64,000 nt of DNA from Nonomuraea helvata (GCF_039535785.1 NZ_BAAAXV010000001.1:2480001-2544000); one strand, 5' to 3'. Shown: positions 35,028-43,777, counted from the stretch's first letter. Numbers and translations are program-made. Notes: a model not told the origin generated them from the letters alone.

Positions 35028-35504
35028 TCGCCCACAACCGTGGTGCCACTGGCTCTCATCGCGCCGCGCGCCTTCGCATTGGCGCCCCTCCGCACCATTT
35101 CGCAAACGCCTGCCCGCTCGCGGGCGGATGTTCAGGTAGTCGGCAACGATGCACTGCCAGGCGACCTCCGTCCAGAGGGTTGCACCATGGCCAACGGCCG
35201 GGGAGCGCGAGGGGCCTGCAGGCACCTCGCCGGGTCTCGGGGCGAAGCCTCGAGACCCGGCGGCGCGCCCGAGCGTAAGCGAGGACCGCTCGGGGCGGGC
35301 TCCAGCAGGCCAAACCGGTAACCAGGCAACGGGCGGGTGACCGGCGAGCGGAGCGAGCGGGGGTTTCGGGGGGTCGAAGGGGGGCGGAGCCCCTCCTGCG
35401 AGGCGCTGCCCGGAGCTTCCGTCGCGCGAAGCGCGCTCATCAGCGGAGGACCGTGCGTTTCCCCCGGGACTCCCTAGGGCAACCTGGGTGGGCGTGGTAC
35501 GCTC
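35028..35504. other. Hairpin-rich intergenic region after the NUDIX gene
   Basis: No convincing gene lies in these 477 bases. A perfect 12-bp stem, CGCCGGGTCTCG (35228-35239) with CGAGACCCGGCG (35251-35262), and an 8-bp stem, CCCGAGCG (35268-35275) with CGCTCGGG (35287-35294), lie close together. A G-rich run with GGGGGGCGGAGCCCCTCC near 35380-35400 and GCGCGAAGCGCGC near 35424 follow. The first hairpins may terminate the NUDIX transcript. The whole looks like a structured intergenic repeat, but copy number cannot be judged here. Confidence 0.55.
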
Positions 35505-35520
35505 CCAAGCGAGCGCTTGG
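35505..35520 (+). promoter_or_regulatory. Candidate regulon operator, site A
   Basis: CCAAGCGAGCGCTTGG is a perfect 7-bp dyad with a two-base centre and the most symmetric member of the set. It lies 22 bases before the LLM oxidoreductase start, directly after a -10-like TACGCT (35498-35503), a placement that would block transcription. Confidence 0.7.
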
Positions 35521-35542
35521 TTTACATCCGAGGGGCCGCCGC

Positions 35543-36601
35543 ATGAAGTTCTCGACCTTCCATCTTTTCCACCGCTTCGACGGGCAGAGCTTCAAGGAGG
35601 TCTACGACTACCATCTGGAGCTCATCGAGCTGGCCGAGGAGCTGGGATTCGACGGGGTACGGCTGGCCGAGCACCACTTCCGCGACTACGGCGTCGTCCC
35701 CAACCTGTTCACCATGCTCGCCCACGCCGCCGCCCGCACCTCCCGCATCAGGCTGGGCACCGGGATCGTGGTGCTGCCCCTGCACAACCCGATCCTCGTG
35801 GCCGAGGAGGCCGCGCTGGTGGACGTGCTCTCGGGTGGGCGGCTGGACCTCGGCATCGGCCGGGGATACCAGAGCTTCGAGTTCGAGGGGTTCGGGATCG
35901 ACCTGGCGGAAGCCCGCGACCGGTTCAACGAGGCGCTCGAGGTCATCCTCGGGCTCTGGACGCAGGAGTCGTACCAGCACGAGGGGAAGTTCTACAAGAC
36001 CGGCACGGACGTCTCGCTCGTGCCCAGGCCGCTGCAGACCCCGCACCCGCCGCTGCACGTGGCCGCCGTCTCCCCCGAGACCGTCACCATGTACGCCGAG
36101 CGCGGCCTGCCCATCCTGGCCGACCCCGCCGCCCCGTTCCGCAAGGTCGTCAAGGCGGCCGAGGCCTGGCGGGAGACGGCCGCGCAGGCCGGGCACCCGA
36201 GGGGGGCCGACCTGGTGGTGGCGCGCACCGTGTACGTGGCCCCGACGCTGGAGCAGGCGCGCGAGGACCTGGCGAGGTTCGAGGCGTCGTTCGACCGGTC
36301 GCGCATCTTCAACGAGAAGAGCGCCCCCATCGACCCCAAGACCGGCAAGGCGGCGCAGGGCTTCGAGTACTACCAGGACCGCTATCTCAAGGGCGGCTCG
36401 GTGTCGGCCGACTTCCGGTGGGAGCAGCTGGAGGTCATCGGGGACCCGGACCGCGTCGTCGAGCAGATCACGCTGCTCAAGGACGCCGGCTTCACGAACC
36501 TCCTGTGCGACTTCGGCAGCACCCGGCCGATGCCGCTGGAGGACATGAAGCGGGTCATGCGTTTCTTCGCGACCGAAGTCATGCCGGCCTTTGGAGGCTG
36601 A
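35543..36601 (+). CDS. LLM-class flavin-dependent oxidoreductase
   Basis: 352 aa, a full bacterial luciferase-like TIM barrel: MKFSTFHLFHRFDGQ start, VRLAEHHFRDYG near 40, RLGTGIVVLPLHNP near 72 and GRLDLGIGRGYQ near 105. Such enzymes use reduced FMN or F420 for monooxygenation or Baeyer-Villiger type reactions. ATG 35543 has GAGGGG upstream. The acyl-CoA ligase starts two bases after its stop, so they form one operon behind operator A. Confidence 0.92.
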   Translation: MKFSTFHLFHRFDGQSFKEVYDYHLELIELAEELGFDGVRLAEHHFRDYGVVPNLFTMLAHAAARTSRIRLGTGIVVLPLHNPILVAEEAALVDVLSGGRLDLGIGRGYQSFEFEGFGIDLAEARDRFNEALEVILGLWTQESYQHEGKFYKTGTDVSLVPRPLQTPHPPLHVAAVSPETVTMYAERGLPILADPAAPFRKVVKAAEAWRETAAQAGHPRGADLVVARTVYVAPTLEQAREDLARFEASFDRSRIFNEKSAPIDPKTGKAAQGFEYYQDRYLKGGSVSADFRWEQLEVIGDPDRVVEQITLLKDAGFTNLLCDFGSTRPMPLEDMKRVMRFFATEVMPAFGG

Positions 36602-36603
36602 AG

Positions 36604-38088
36604 ATGATCCACAGCCTGTCCCTGTCCGACGTCCTCGCCGAGCACGCGCGCAGCCGCCCCCAGGTCACGGCGGTCGTGGACGGCGACGTGCGGCGCACGT
36701 ACCCGGAGCTGGACGCCCGGGTGACCCGGCTGGCCTCCGCGCTGGCCGGCCGAGGGGTCTCCGCGGGTGACCGGGTGCTGTGGCTCGGGCAGAACTCGCA
36801 CGCGGTGCTGGAGTTGCTGCTGGCCTGTTCCCGGCTGGGCGCGATCCTCTGTCCGGCCAACTGGCGGCAGGCGGAGGACGAACTGCGGTTCGTGCTGGCC
36901 GACCTGGCTCCCAAGGTCGTCGTCTGGGAGCACTCGGACGCCACCGCGGCCGTGTCCGAGAGCACGTGGGTGCGGGCCGGGGACGAGTACGAGGAGCTGG
37001 TGGCGAGCGGTTCGGTCCAGGACTTCCCGCAGGCGGCGGATACCGAGCCGGTGCTGGCGCTCTACACGGCGGCCTTCGAGGGGCGGCCCGGCGCCGCGCT
37101 GCTCAGCAGCGCCGCACTGATCGCCCACAGCGCCTCGCTCCTGGTCGTACGCCAGATGGAGCCCGGCTTCACGTTCCTCAACAACGGGCCGCTCTTCCAC
37201 GTGGGCACGATGATGTTCTGCCTGGCCACGTTCCAGATCGGCGGCACGAACGTGTTCACGCCCGCCTTCGACGCCGAGGAGGTCTGCCGCCTGATCGACG
37301 CCGAGCGGGTGACGCAGGCGTTCCTGTTCGGGCAGATGATCGACGCGGTGGCGGCGGCGAACGCGGGCGGCAAGTACGACCTGTCGTCGCTGAGGTTCGT
37401 CTCCCATTCGGCCGAGTGGGACGCCATGATCACGGTGGACGACTCTCCCTGGTGCCGGTCCAGGATGGGCGGGTACGGGCAGACCGAGGTGGGGGGCATG
37501 CTCACGTTCCTGGGGCTGGCCGAGGGCGGCGCGGGGTTCGCGGGGCGGCCCTCTCCGCTGGTCCAGGTACGGATCCTGGACCCGGACGGCACCGAGCTCC
37601 CGCCCGGGGAGGTGGGCGAGATCTGCGCCCGCGGCAAGACCCTCTTTTCCGGATATTTCGCCCGACCCGACTTAAATGCGGCTAAGTCGGCGTACGGCTG
37701 GCACCACACCGGCGACCTCGGCCGCCGCGAGCCCGACGGCACCATCACCTTCATCGGCCCCAAGCTTCGCATGATCAAGTCGGGCGCCGAGAACATCTAT
37801 CCCGCCGAGGTCGAACGCGCGCTCAAGTCCCATCCGGCCGTCGCCGACGCCGCGGTGATCGGCGTCCCGGACCCGACCTGGCACCAGGCGGTCAAGGCCG
37901 TGGTGGCGCTCAAGCCGGACGCCACCGCCACGCGGGACGAGCTGGTCGAGCACGTCAAGACGCAGCTGGCGTCGTACAAGAAGCCCAGGGAGGTGGCGTT
38001 CGTCGACGCGATACCCAAGCGCGGCTTCACCCCCGACTACGACGCTCTGGACGCCGCCCACGGCGGAGGGAACTACCCGGGCACCTAG
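36604..38088 (+). CDS. AMP-dependent acyl-CoA ligase-like protein with altered motifs
   Basis: 494 aa with the ANL fold: substrate-binding middle part, GGYGQTEVGG (A5), WHHTGDLGRR (A7) and LRMIKSGAENIYPAEVE (A8). The P-loop (A3), usually YTSGTTGxPK, reads YTAAFEGRPGAALLS, and the A10 region reads IPKRGFTPDYDALD without the GK catalytic lysine. Actinobacterial homologues share the altered loop, but the missing A10 lysine makes adenylation questionable. It overlaps the convergent hydrolase by four bases and is coupled to the LLM enzyme. Confidence 0.85.
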   Translation: MIHSLSLSDVLAEHARSRPQVTAVVDGDVRRTYPELDARVTRLASALAGRGVSAGDRVLWLGQNSHAVLELLLACSRLGAILCPANWRQAEDELRFVLADLAPKVVVWEHSDATAAVSESTWVRAGDEYEELVASGSVQDFPQAADTEPVLALYTAAFEGRPGAALLSSAALIAHSASLLVVRQMEPGFTFLNNGPLFHVGTMMFCLATFQIGGTNVFTPAFDAEEVCRLIDAERVTQAFLFGQMIDAVAAANAGGKYDLSSLRFVSHSAEWDAMITVDDSPWCRSRMGGYGQTEVGGMLTFLGLAEGGAGFAGRPSPLVQVRILDPDGTELPPGEVGEICARGKTLFSGYFARPDLNAAKSAYGWHHTGDLGRREPDGTITFIGPKLRMIKSGAENIYPAEVERALKSHPAVADAAVIGVPDPTWHQAVKAVVALKPDATATRDELVEHVKTQLASYKKPREVAFVDAIPKRGFTPDYDALDAAHGGGNYPGT

Positions 38089-38663
38089 CCGATGGTGGCG
38101 AGGAACTCCAGCGTGCGGCGGGTGAGCAGCGCAGCGGCGTCGGCGTCGTACGAGGCCAGGCTGCTGTCGGCGAACAGGTGCCGATCGCCGGGGTAGAGGA
38201 ACAGTTCGCCACGCTTGGCCGAGGCGAGCAGCTCGCGGGCGGCGTCCAGGTCTCCCTCGCCGGCGAAGCTCGGGTCGGCGTCCATGCCATGGATCTGGAC
38301 GGGAAGGTCCTCCGGCCAGGCGGTGCCGAACTCCGACGGGGGCAGGCAGGCCTCGAAGAACAGCGCGCCACGCGCGCCCGGCCGGGTCTGCGCCAGCTTC
38401 TGGGCGGGCATGACGCCGAGCGAGAAGCCGGCGTAGACCAGGTCGGCGGGCAGCGCGTCGGCGGAGCGCTCGCCGCGCTCCAGGAGGGCGCCGAAGCCGA
38501 CCTGTCGCGCGTGGGCCATGCCCTCCTCCAGGGTGGCGAACGTCTGCCCGTCGAAGAGGTCGGGAGCATGCACGGTGTGCCCTGCCTTGCGCAGCTGCTC
38601 GGCGAAGTCGACGAACCCGGCCGTCCGCCCCTGGACGTGATGGAACAGCAAGATCTCAGCCAT
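38085..38663 (-). CDS. Dienelactone-hydrolase-family protein (Ser nucleophile)
   Basis: 192 aa alpha/beta hydrolase with YAGFSLGVM as nucleophile elbow near residue 79 and GDRHLFADSS carrying the catalytic His. Canonical dienelactone hydrolases have Cys in GFCxGG; here Ser takes its place, as in many actinobacterial relatives. It is divergent from an ArsR-like regulator across 66 bases that contain a dyad of CGATT and AATCG. Confidence 0.85.
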   Translation of the reverse strand: MAEILLFHHVQGRTAGFVDFAEQLRKAGHTVHAPDLFDGQTFATLEEGMAHARQVGFGALLERGERSADALPADLVYAGFSLGVMPAQKLAQTRPGARGALFFEACLPPSEFGTAWPEDLPVQIHGMDADPSFAGEGDLDAARELLASAKRGELFLYPGDRHLFADSSLASYDADAAALLTRRTLEFLATIG

Positions 38664-38729
38664 CTTGGATGGTCCCTCTTGATCGTATGGGAAATCTCGA
38701 ACGATTGATTACGTTAGACTAATCGGACT

Positions 38730-39302
38730 ATGTCGAGCAATCCTCCCGTCCCGGATTACGACCTCGCCGAGGTGATCGAGCTGAGCACCCCCGCGCAGGT
38801 CCGGGCCATCGGCGATCCGCTGCGGACCACGATCCTCAACCTCCTGCACGAGCGCGCCGCCACCGTGACGGAGCTGGCCGGTGCGGTCAAGCGCCCCAAG
38901 GGCACCGTCGCCCACCACGTGAACGTCCTGGCCGAGGCAAGGCTGGTACGTGTGGTCCGAACCCGGCGGGTGCGGGCGCTCGAGGAGCGCTATTACGGCC
39001 GAACGGCCCGGATGTTCTACGTCGGCGTCGGACGGTCGCCGGATGACGGGCCGCTCCCGCTGGACTTCAACGACTTCGAGGTCGCGGCGAAGGAGTCCGC
39101 AGCCGCATATCAGGCACACCAGCTGTGGGCGTTCATCCGGCACGCTCGGATCTCGCCGGAGCGCGCGACGGAGTTCTGGCGTCGGATCAAGGACCTGGTG
39201 CAGGAGTTCGACCAGGTGCCCCGCTCCGGTGAGACGACCTACGGATTCGCCGTCGGCCTGTACCCCATGGCCGACTACCCGGCCCTGCCGCCCGAGGAGT
39301 AA
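38730..39302 (+). CDS. ArsR-like winged-helix regulator
   Basis: 190 aa. The wHTH spans about 18-95 (QVRAIGDPLRTTILNLLHER, then KRPKGTVAHHVNVLAEARLV and a YYGRTARMF wing). A helical C-terminal domain of about 80 residues follows. There are no paired metal-binding Cys residues. It is the natural candidate to control the divergent hydrolase. Confidence 0.85.
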   Translation: MSSNPPVPDYDLAEVIELSTPAQVRAIGDPLRTTILNLLHERAATVTELAGAVKRPKGTVAHHVNVLAEARLVRVVRTRRVRALEERYYGRTARMFYVGVGRSPDDGPLPLDFNDFEVAAKESAAAYQAHQLWAFIRHARISPERATEFWRRIKDLVQEFDQVPRSGETTYGFAVGLYPMADYPALPPEE

Positions 39303-39464
39303 GCCGCCAAGGGCCGCCCGCGCCCACGCGCGGCTGCGAACCGGTGTCTGGCCGCAGATTCTCACCGCCCCGCAGGCCCTGGCCGATGCCGCGGGCCGGA
39401 TCGGGTGGCAGGCCGGAGTTGCGCGGCCACCTTTGAAACAGGTCCTAGCAGCCCAGCGCACAAG

Positions 39465-39508
39465 GGCGGCCATGGCACGTGAGCGCGTGAGCGCGTGCCA
39501 TGGCCGCC
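39465..39508. terminator. Strong intrinsic terminator, 15-bp stem
   Basis: GGCGGCCATGGCACG (39465-39479) pairs perfectly with CGTGCCATGGCCGCC (39494-39508) around a 14-base loop, then TCTTTTC follows. This is the clearest terminator of the window and ends the ArsR-like gene's transcript. Apart from it and the promoter at 39558, nothing else was seen in the 354-base gap 39303-39656. Confidence 0.85.
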
Positions 39509-39557
39509 TCTTTTCATGCCGATTTTCAGGCCGGCGACCGTAGCGCTCACGGGGATG

Positions 39558-39621
39558 TTGACGGACATCCGATGTTTGATCTACGTTACCGGCACACCGC
39601 GAGTTGCGAAATATTTCGCAA
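39558..39621 (+). promoter_or_regulatory. Promoter and perfect LacI-type operator of the beta-helix gene
   Basis: TTGACG (39558-39563) and TACGTT (39582-39587) are spaced 18 bases apart. Downstream, 39604-39621, lies TTGCGAAATATTTCGCAA, an 18-bp perfect palindrome centred on AT. A related copy precedes the lyase-like gene and the LacI gene at 41646. Position just after the transcription start fits repression by the LacI protein at 41764. Confidence 0.75.
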
Positions 39622-39656
39622 GAGGCGCACGGGGGCGCCGGAAAGGGATGACCCTC

Positions 39657-41267
39657 ATGACTTACGACCTCAGCCGCCGGGCCCTGCTGGCGGCGGGCGG
39701 CACGTTCGCGCTGAGCGGCGTGGCAAACATGGCGGCCATGACGGGCACGGCGCCCGCGTACGCCGACTCCTGGCGTTCGACGCTCGTGCACCGCGAGCGC
39801 GGCAGGCTCGTCTACGCCGAGGACGCCGAGCACAACCGCGTCCCGGACTTCAGTCACGCCGGCTACCGCAACGGCGAACGGCCGCTGCCGCACCTGCCGG
39901 TGGTCAGGACGATCAGGCCGATCGAGGGCGACAACACCGCCCACATCCAGGCCGCGCTCGACGAGATCGCGGCGCTGCCCGAGCACGGGCGCGGGGCACT
40001 GCTGCTCCTGCCGGGCCGCTACCCGGTCTCCGGGACGATCTACGTACGTTCCAGCAGGACCGTGCTGCGCGGCTCCGGGGACGGTGAGGACGCGGCCGAG
40101 AACACGGTCATCACGGCCACCGCCGCGGGGGCGGCGAACCGCACGGTGATCGTGGCTGGCGGCGAGGGCCCGGTGAACTGGTCGGCCTGGCGGAGCGAGG
40201 TGCCGGGGACCCGTACCGACATCGTCTCCGACTTCGTCCAGGTGGGCTCGCGCACGTTCGAGGTCGCCGACGCGCGCGGGCTGCGGCCCGGCGACAACGT
40301 CATCGTCTTCCATCCCTGCTCGGAGGGGTGGCTGAAGGCCATCGACCACGGCGGGCACGACACCGGACGGCCGTGGTACGTGGACGAGGAGCCGATCCTC
40401 TACAACCGCTACGTCACCGACATCACCGGCAACCGGGTGACCGTCGACGCGCCGGTCCTCAACCACCTGAACCGGTCGCTGTCCCAGTCGTACCTCTACA
40501 AGACCGCCCGGGCAGGCGTGATCACCCAGGTCGGCGTGGAGCGACTGCGGGTGGACGTCGAGTTCGACGGAGACCCGTTCGCGCAGAAGTCGGCGGTGCA
40601 GAACGCCATCCGCATCTTCCGGGCCGAGGACGCCTGGATCCGCGACTGCACGGCGCTGCGGTTCTGGCAGGTCGGCATGGAGGCGTGGGAGGCCACCCGG
40701 GTCACGGTCGACAACTGCCGCGCGCTGGAGCCGACCGGCTCGACCTCCGAGGGCGGCAACCGCTACAACTTCTGCGCCCACCCGTTCGCGCAGCTCGTGC
40801 TCTTCAAGGACTGCCACGGCAACAAGGCGAGGCACACGTTCATCGTGAACGGGGCCGCCTCCGCCTCGGGGATCGTCTTCCTGCGCGGGACCTCGGAGGA
40901 GACGTACAACACCAGCGAGGGCCACCGGCGGTGGAGCACGGGACTGCTCTACGACGGTCACCGCGAGGTGAACCCGCACCGCACGCTGACGCTCGGGCTG
41001 TACAACCGCGGCTGGTGGGGGACTTCGCACGGCTGGGCGGCGGCCCACTCCGTGGCCTGGGGATGCGACATGTCCGGCACCCAGATCGTCGTGCAGAAGC
41101 CGCCCACCGCGCAGAACTACGTCGTCGGCGCGAGGAACGCCGTGGTCAACGCCGACGGCCCGTTCGCGCAGCCGATCGGTTACGTCGAGGGCACCGGTCA
41201 GGCCGGCCCGCAGCTCCCGTCGCTGTACGAGGCCCAGCTCCACGAGAGAGGTTTCCGCCTCGCCTAG
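39657..41267 (+). CDS. Secreted right-handed beta-helix protein (Tat signal), probably polysaccharide-active
   Basis: 536 aa. The Tat signal SRRALLAAG with a hydrophobic run and AYA cleavage region is at residues 6-35. The rest shows repeated short strand-turns (for example VERLRVDVEFDG, IRDCTALRFWQVGMEAWEAT, VDNCRALEP) typical of pectate-lyase-like parallel beta-helices. The N-terminal IQAALDEIAALPEHGRGALL is the pectate-lyase-3 type opening. The exact substrate is not readable. ATG 39657 is preferred because the ribosome-binding site is too close to the ATG at 39648. It is under the LacI-type operator. Confidence 0.75.
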   Translation: MTYDLSRRALLAAGGTFALSGVANMAAMTGTAPAYADSWRSTLVHRERGRLVYAEDAEHNRVPDFSHAGYRNGERPLPHLPVVRTIRPIEGDNTAHIQAALDEIAALPEHGRGALLLLPGRYPVSGTIYVRSSRTVLRGSGDGEDAAENTVITATAAGAANRTVIVAGGEGPVNWSAWRSEVPGTRTDIVSDFVQVGSRTFEVADARGLRPGDNVIVFHPCSEGWLKAIDHGGHDTGRPWYVDEEPILYNRYVTDITGNRVTVDAPVLNHLNRSLSQSYLYKTARAGVITQVGVERLRVDVEFDGDPFAQKSAVQNAIRIFRAEDAWIRDCTALRFWQVGMEAWEATRVTVDNCRALEPTGSTSEGGNRYNFCAHPFAQLVLFKDCHGNKARHTFIVNGAASASGIVFLRGTSEETYNTSEGHRRWSTGLLYDGHREVNPHRTLTLGLYNRGWWGTSHGWAAAHSVAWGCDMSGTQIVVQKPPTAQNYVVGARNAVVNADGPFAQPIGYVEGTGQAGPQLPSLYEAQLHERGFRLA

Positions 41268-41270
41268 GAC

Positions 41271-41612
41271 CTAGGGTTTCCGGTACAGGTGGATGTCCTT
41301 GATGTGGACGTCGTTCCTGTTCGACATGCTGGCGCGGCCGTACAGCCCGCACTTGAAGTAGTGGGTGGCCGCGCCATGGTCCTGGAACGTGGCGCGTAAC
41401 TGCCGGTTCACGAAGATGTGCACGAGGCCGGGGCCGGTCTCGTGCACCACGTTGAGCCGCAGGTAGGTGTCGTAGACCGGGGCGTAGATCTGCTGGGACT
41501 GGTCGTAGTAGTTGAGGCTGTCGGTGTTCGGCGCGGCGTGCGCGGCCGTCGGCCATCCCCAGGCGGTCAGGCCGAGCGCACCGGTTCCGGCGATGAACGT
41601 CCTTCTTCGCAT
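41271..41612 (-). CDS. Tat-exported short protein, apparent C-terminal remnant of a polysaccharide lyase
   Basis: 113 aa. The Tat signal (MRRRTFIAGTGALGLTAW, ending AHAA) is intact. The following 85 residues (VVHETGPGLVHIFVNRQLRA, then GAATHYFKCGLYGRA and KDIHLYRKP) look like the last part of a jelly-roll lyase or concanavalin-like domain, which normally has about 200-230 residues. An internal deletion has probably removed the front of the domain. It is convergent with the beta-helix gene. Confidence 0.55.
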   Translation of the reverse strand: MRRRTFIAGTGALGLTAWGWPTAAHAAPNTDSLNYYDQSQQIYAPVYDTYLRLNVVHETGPGLVHIFVNRQLRATFQDHGAATHYFKCGLYGRASMSNRNDVHIKDIHLYRKP

Positions 41613-41645
41613 GGTGACTCTCGTTTCGTCGCGATCAAGAGTGTC

Positions 41646-41665
41646 TGCGAAATATTGCGAAACAA
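41646..41665. promoter_or_regulatory. Second LacI-type operator
   Basis: TGCGAAATATTGCGAAAC shares TGCGAAATATT with the perfect palindrome at 39604. Read on the minus strand, TTTCGCA occurs twice in tandem. It lies between the lyase-like gene (start 41612) and the LacI gene (start 41764), so it may serve both. Confidence 0.6.
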
Positions 41666-41763
41666 GATCTAGCGGCACCGTAGGCTACCCATGGGAGGTC
41701 GTCAAGGGGTCCGGCGAGCAGGCAGACTTCTGACCGGGAAGACGTTCTAGTGGAGGACTTGAA

Positions 41764-42786
41764 GTGGACGACGTGACTGTCCCCCGCCGCAGCACCATGG
41801 CGGACATCGCCGCCAAGGCGGGGGTCTCGCCTTCGACGGTGTCGAAGGTGCTCCACGGCAGGTCGGATGTCTCTCCGCAGACCCGCGGCCGCATCCAGCG
41901 GCTGCTCGGCCAGCACGGCTACACGCTGCCGGGCCACGGCGAACATCCCGGCGGCCTGATCGAGTTCGTCATCAACGAGCTGGACAATCCCTGGGCCGTG
42001 GAGCTGATCCGGGGCGCCGAGGAAGCCGCGCAGGCCGAGGGCATGGGCCTCGTCGTGTCGGCCGTGCACCGGCGGAGCAAGCTGGCCCGGCACTGGCTGG
42101 AAGCGCTCGGCAACCGGGGTTCGCTCGGCGCGATCCTGGTCGTCTCCGAGCTCTCCGCCGAGCAGGAGCGCGAGCTGGGACGGATGGGCATCCCGTTCGT
42201 CGTGGTGCAGCCGTCGGAGAACGAGAACCCGGACACCCCCGCGGTCGGCTCGACGAGCTGGCAGGGCGGGTTCTCGGCCACGCGGCACCTGATCGAGCTG
42301 GGCCACCGCAGGATCGCGATGATCACGGGTCCGGCGGGGCGGCTGACCTCACGGGTGCGGCTGGACGGCTACCGCGCGGCGCTCGACCAGGCCGGGATCG
42401 AACCCGACCCCACGCTGATCCGGCACGGCGACTACTCCCACGAGCCCGCCTACCACCTGTCCCTGGAGCTGCTGAGGCTGCCGGACCGGCCCACGGCCGT
42501 GTTCGCGGGCAATGACCTGCAAGCCCTGGGGGCGTACCGGGCGGCCAAGGAGTGCGGTCTGCGGGTGCCGGAGGACGTCAGCGTGGTGGGCTTCGACGAC
42601 CTGCCGTTCGCCCAGTGGGTCGCCCCGCCGCTGACCACCGTGCGCCAGCCGCTGGCGGACATGGCCGGCATGGCCGTCAGGCTCCTCGTCCAGCTCATCA
42701 ACGGCGAGCAGCCGGAGACGCCGCGCGTCGAGCTGGCGACCCGGCTGATCGTGCGCGAGAGCACCGCCCAGGCCGCCAGTGCCTGA
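41764..42786 (+). CDS. LacI-family transcriptional regulator
   Basis: 340 aa. The HTH and hinge (ADIAAKAGVSPSTVSKVLHG at residues 13-32) and the periplasmic-binding-protein-like effector domain (LDNPWAVELIRGAEEAA, DLQALGAYRAAKECGLRVPE, VGFDDLPFAQWVAPPLTTVR) are complete. The GTG start has GGAGG upstream. It probably represses the beta-helix and lyase-like genes through the TTGCGAAATATT palindromes until a sugar from plant polymer is sensed. Confidence 0.92.
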   Translation: MDDVTVPRRSTMADIAAKAGVSPSTVSKVLHGRSDVSPQTRGRIQRLLGQHGYTLPGHGEHPGGLIEFVINELDNPWAVELIRGAEEAAQAEGMGLVVSAVHRRSKLARHWLEALGNRGSLGAILVVSELSAEQERELGRMGIPFVVVQPSENENPDTPAVGSTSWQGGFSATRHLIELGHRRIAMITGPAGRLTSRVRLDGYRAALDQAGIEPDPTLIRHGDYSHEPAYHLSLELLRLPDRPTAVFAGNDLQALGAYRAAKECGLRVPEDVSVVGFDDLPFAQWVAPPLTTVRQPLADMAGMAVRLLVQLINGEQPETPRVELATRLIVRESTAQAASA

Positions 42787-42856
42787 GCGCACCACCCAGG
42801 TCGCCAGTGCCTGATCCGCTCCAGCGTGCGGTCCTGGCAGCCGGAGGGGGCTTTCT

Positions 42857-43765
42857 CTAGAGGATCGCCAGCGGGGTGACCGGGCTCCCGGTGCCGCCCT
42901 CGATCCTGAGCGGCGCCACCACGAACACGAACTCCGTACGGTCCGCCGCCCCCAGCTCCTCCAGCCAGAGCATCTCGACGAGGTGCACGCCGTGCCGGTG
43001 GAGCAGGATGAGGTGCAGGTCGTCGGCGAGGCCCTCGTCGGCGAGCCCCCGGGCGTTGAGCCCGCCGATGGCGGCGTTGTCCGAGGCCACCACCGACACG
43101 TCGTGCGCCGCCAGCCAGCGGCCCGCGTCGGCGGACAGTCCCGGCTGGCCCGCCCAGTACTCCTCGCGCGAGCGCCGCCACACCACCGGCCATCCGGTAC
43201 GGATCACCGCGGCGTCCCCGGGTCGCGGCGTGGCGATCTCCGCCAGCAGCTCGGCCGAGATCCTGAAGTCCGCGGGCAGGTGGTCGAGCCCGAGGTGGCG
43301 GGGCACGTCGAACAGCACGCCCCTCGCGACCACGCCGCCCACCTGCTCGATGCCGCACCTGGTCGCGCCGTAGGAACGGACCCTGGCCGCCGGGTGGCCG
43401 TTGTAGAGCTCGTCGCCCGACCACATGTGGCACAGCGCGTCCATGTGGGTCGTGGTGCCGTGGTGGCTGACGACCAGGGCGTCGTCGGCCACGTACAGGC
43501 CCTCGCCGATCGGGCGCGCGCCGGCCGCGTAGTCGCCGCCGTCCACGGACATGAAGTGCTGCGGCAGCGGGCGGCCGGGCAGGTGCGGGACGGTCGTGGG
43601 CGCGGGCGAGGAGGTCGCGCCCCTGATCGGCATGGCCAGGCTGAGCACCTCGCCCGTGGTGGCGCTGCGCAGCGCGTCGAGCACCACGGCCGGGGTGAGC
43701 AGATTGAGGGTGCCGCGCTGATCGTCTGGGCCGAAACGTCCCCAGTTGTTAGGCTCGTGAACCAA
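42857..43765 (-). CDS. Cyclase-family (metal-dependent) hydrolase
   Basis: 302 aa. The family motif HxGTxxxHxD appears as SHHGTTTHMDALCHMW near residue 113. Such enzymes include kynurenine formamidase and related zinc amidohydrolases or lactonases; the exact substrate is unknown. The TTG at 43765 was chosen because GGGAG lies seven bases upstream and the family homology starts at NNWGRFGPDD. It lies opposite the serine hydrolase gene, with operator B at their shared promoter. Confidence 0.82.
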   Translation of the reverse strand: MVHEPNNWGRFGPDDQRGTLNLLTPAVVLDALRSATTGEVLSLAMPIRGATSSPAPTTVPHLPGRPLPQHFMSVDGGDYAAGARPIGEGLYVADDALVVSHHGTTTHMDALCHMWSGDELYNGHPAARVRSYGATRCGIEQVGGVVARGVLFDVPRHLGLDHLPADFRISAELLAEIATPRPGDAAVIRTGWPVVWRRSREEYWAGQPGLSADAGRWLAAHDVSVVASDNAAIGGLNARGLADEGLADDLHLILLHRHGVHLVEMLWLEELGAADRTEFVFVVAPLRIEGGTGSPVTPLAIL

Positions 43766-43777
43766 GTAAGCGCTCCC
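43762..43777 (+). promoter_or_regulatory. Candidate regulon operator, site B
   Basis: CCAAGTAAGCGCTCCC matches the consensus CCAAGYRWGCGCTNSS throughout and reads toward the serine hydrolase 48 bases downstream. It also overlaps the TTG start and ribosome-binding site of the divergent cyclase-family gene, so binding could affect both. Confidence 0.5.

Noticed and set aside
35228..35294. A CRISPR-like or tRNA-like element
   Set aside because: The stems are single hairpins without repeated spacer units or a cloverleaf.
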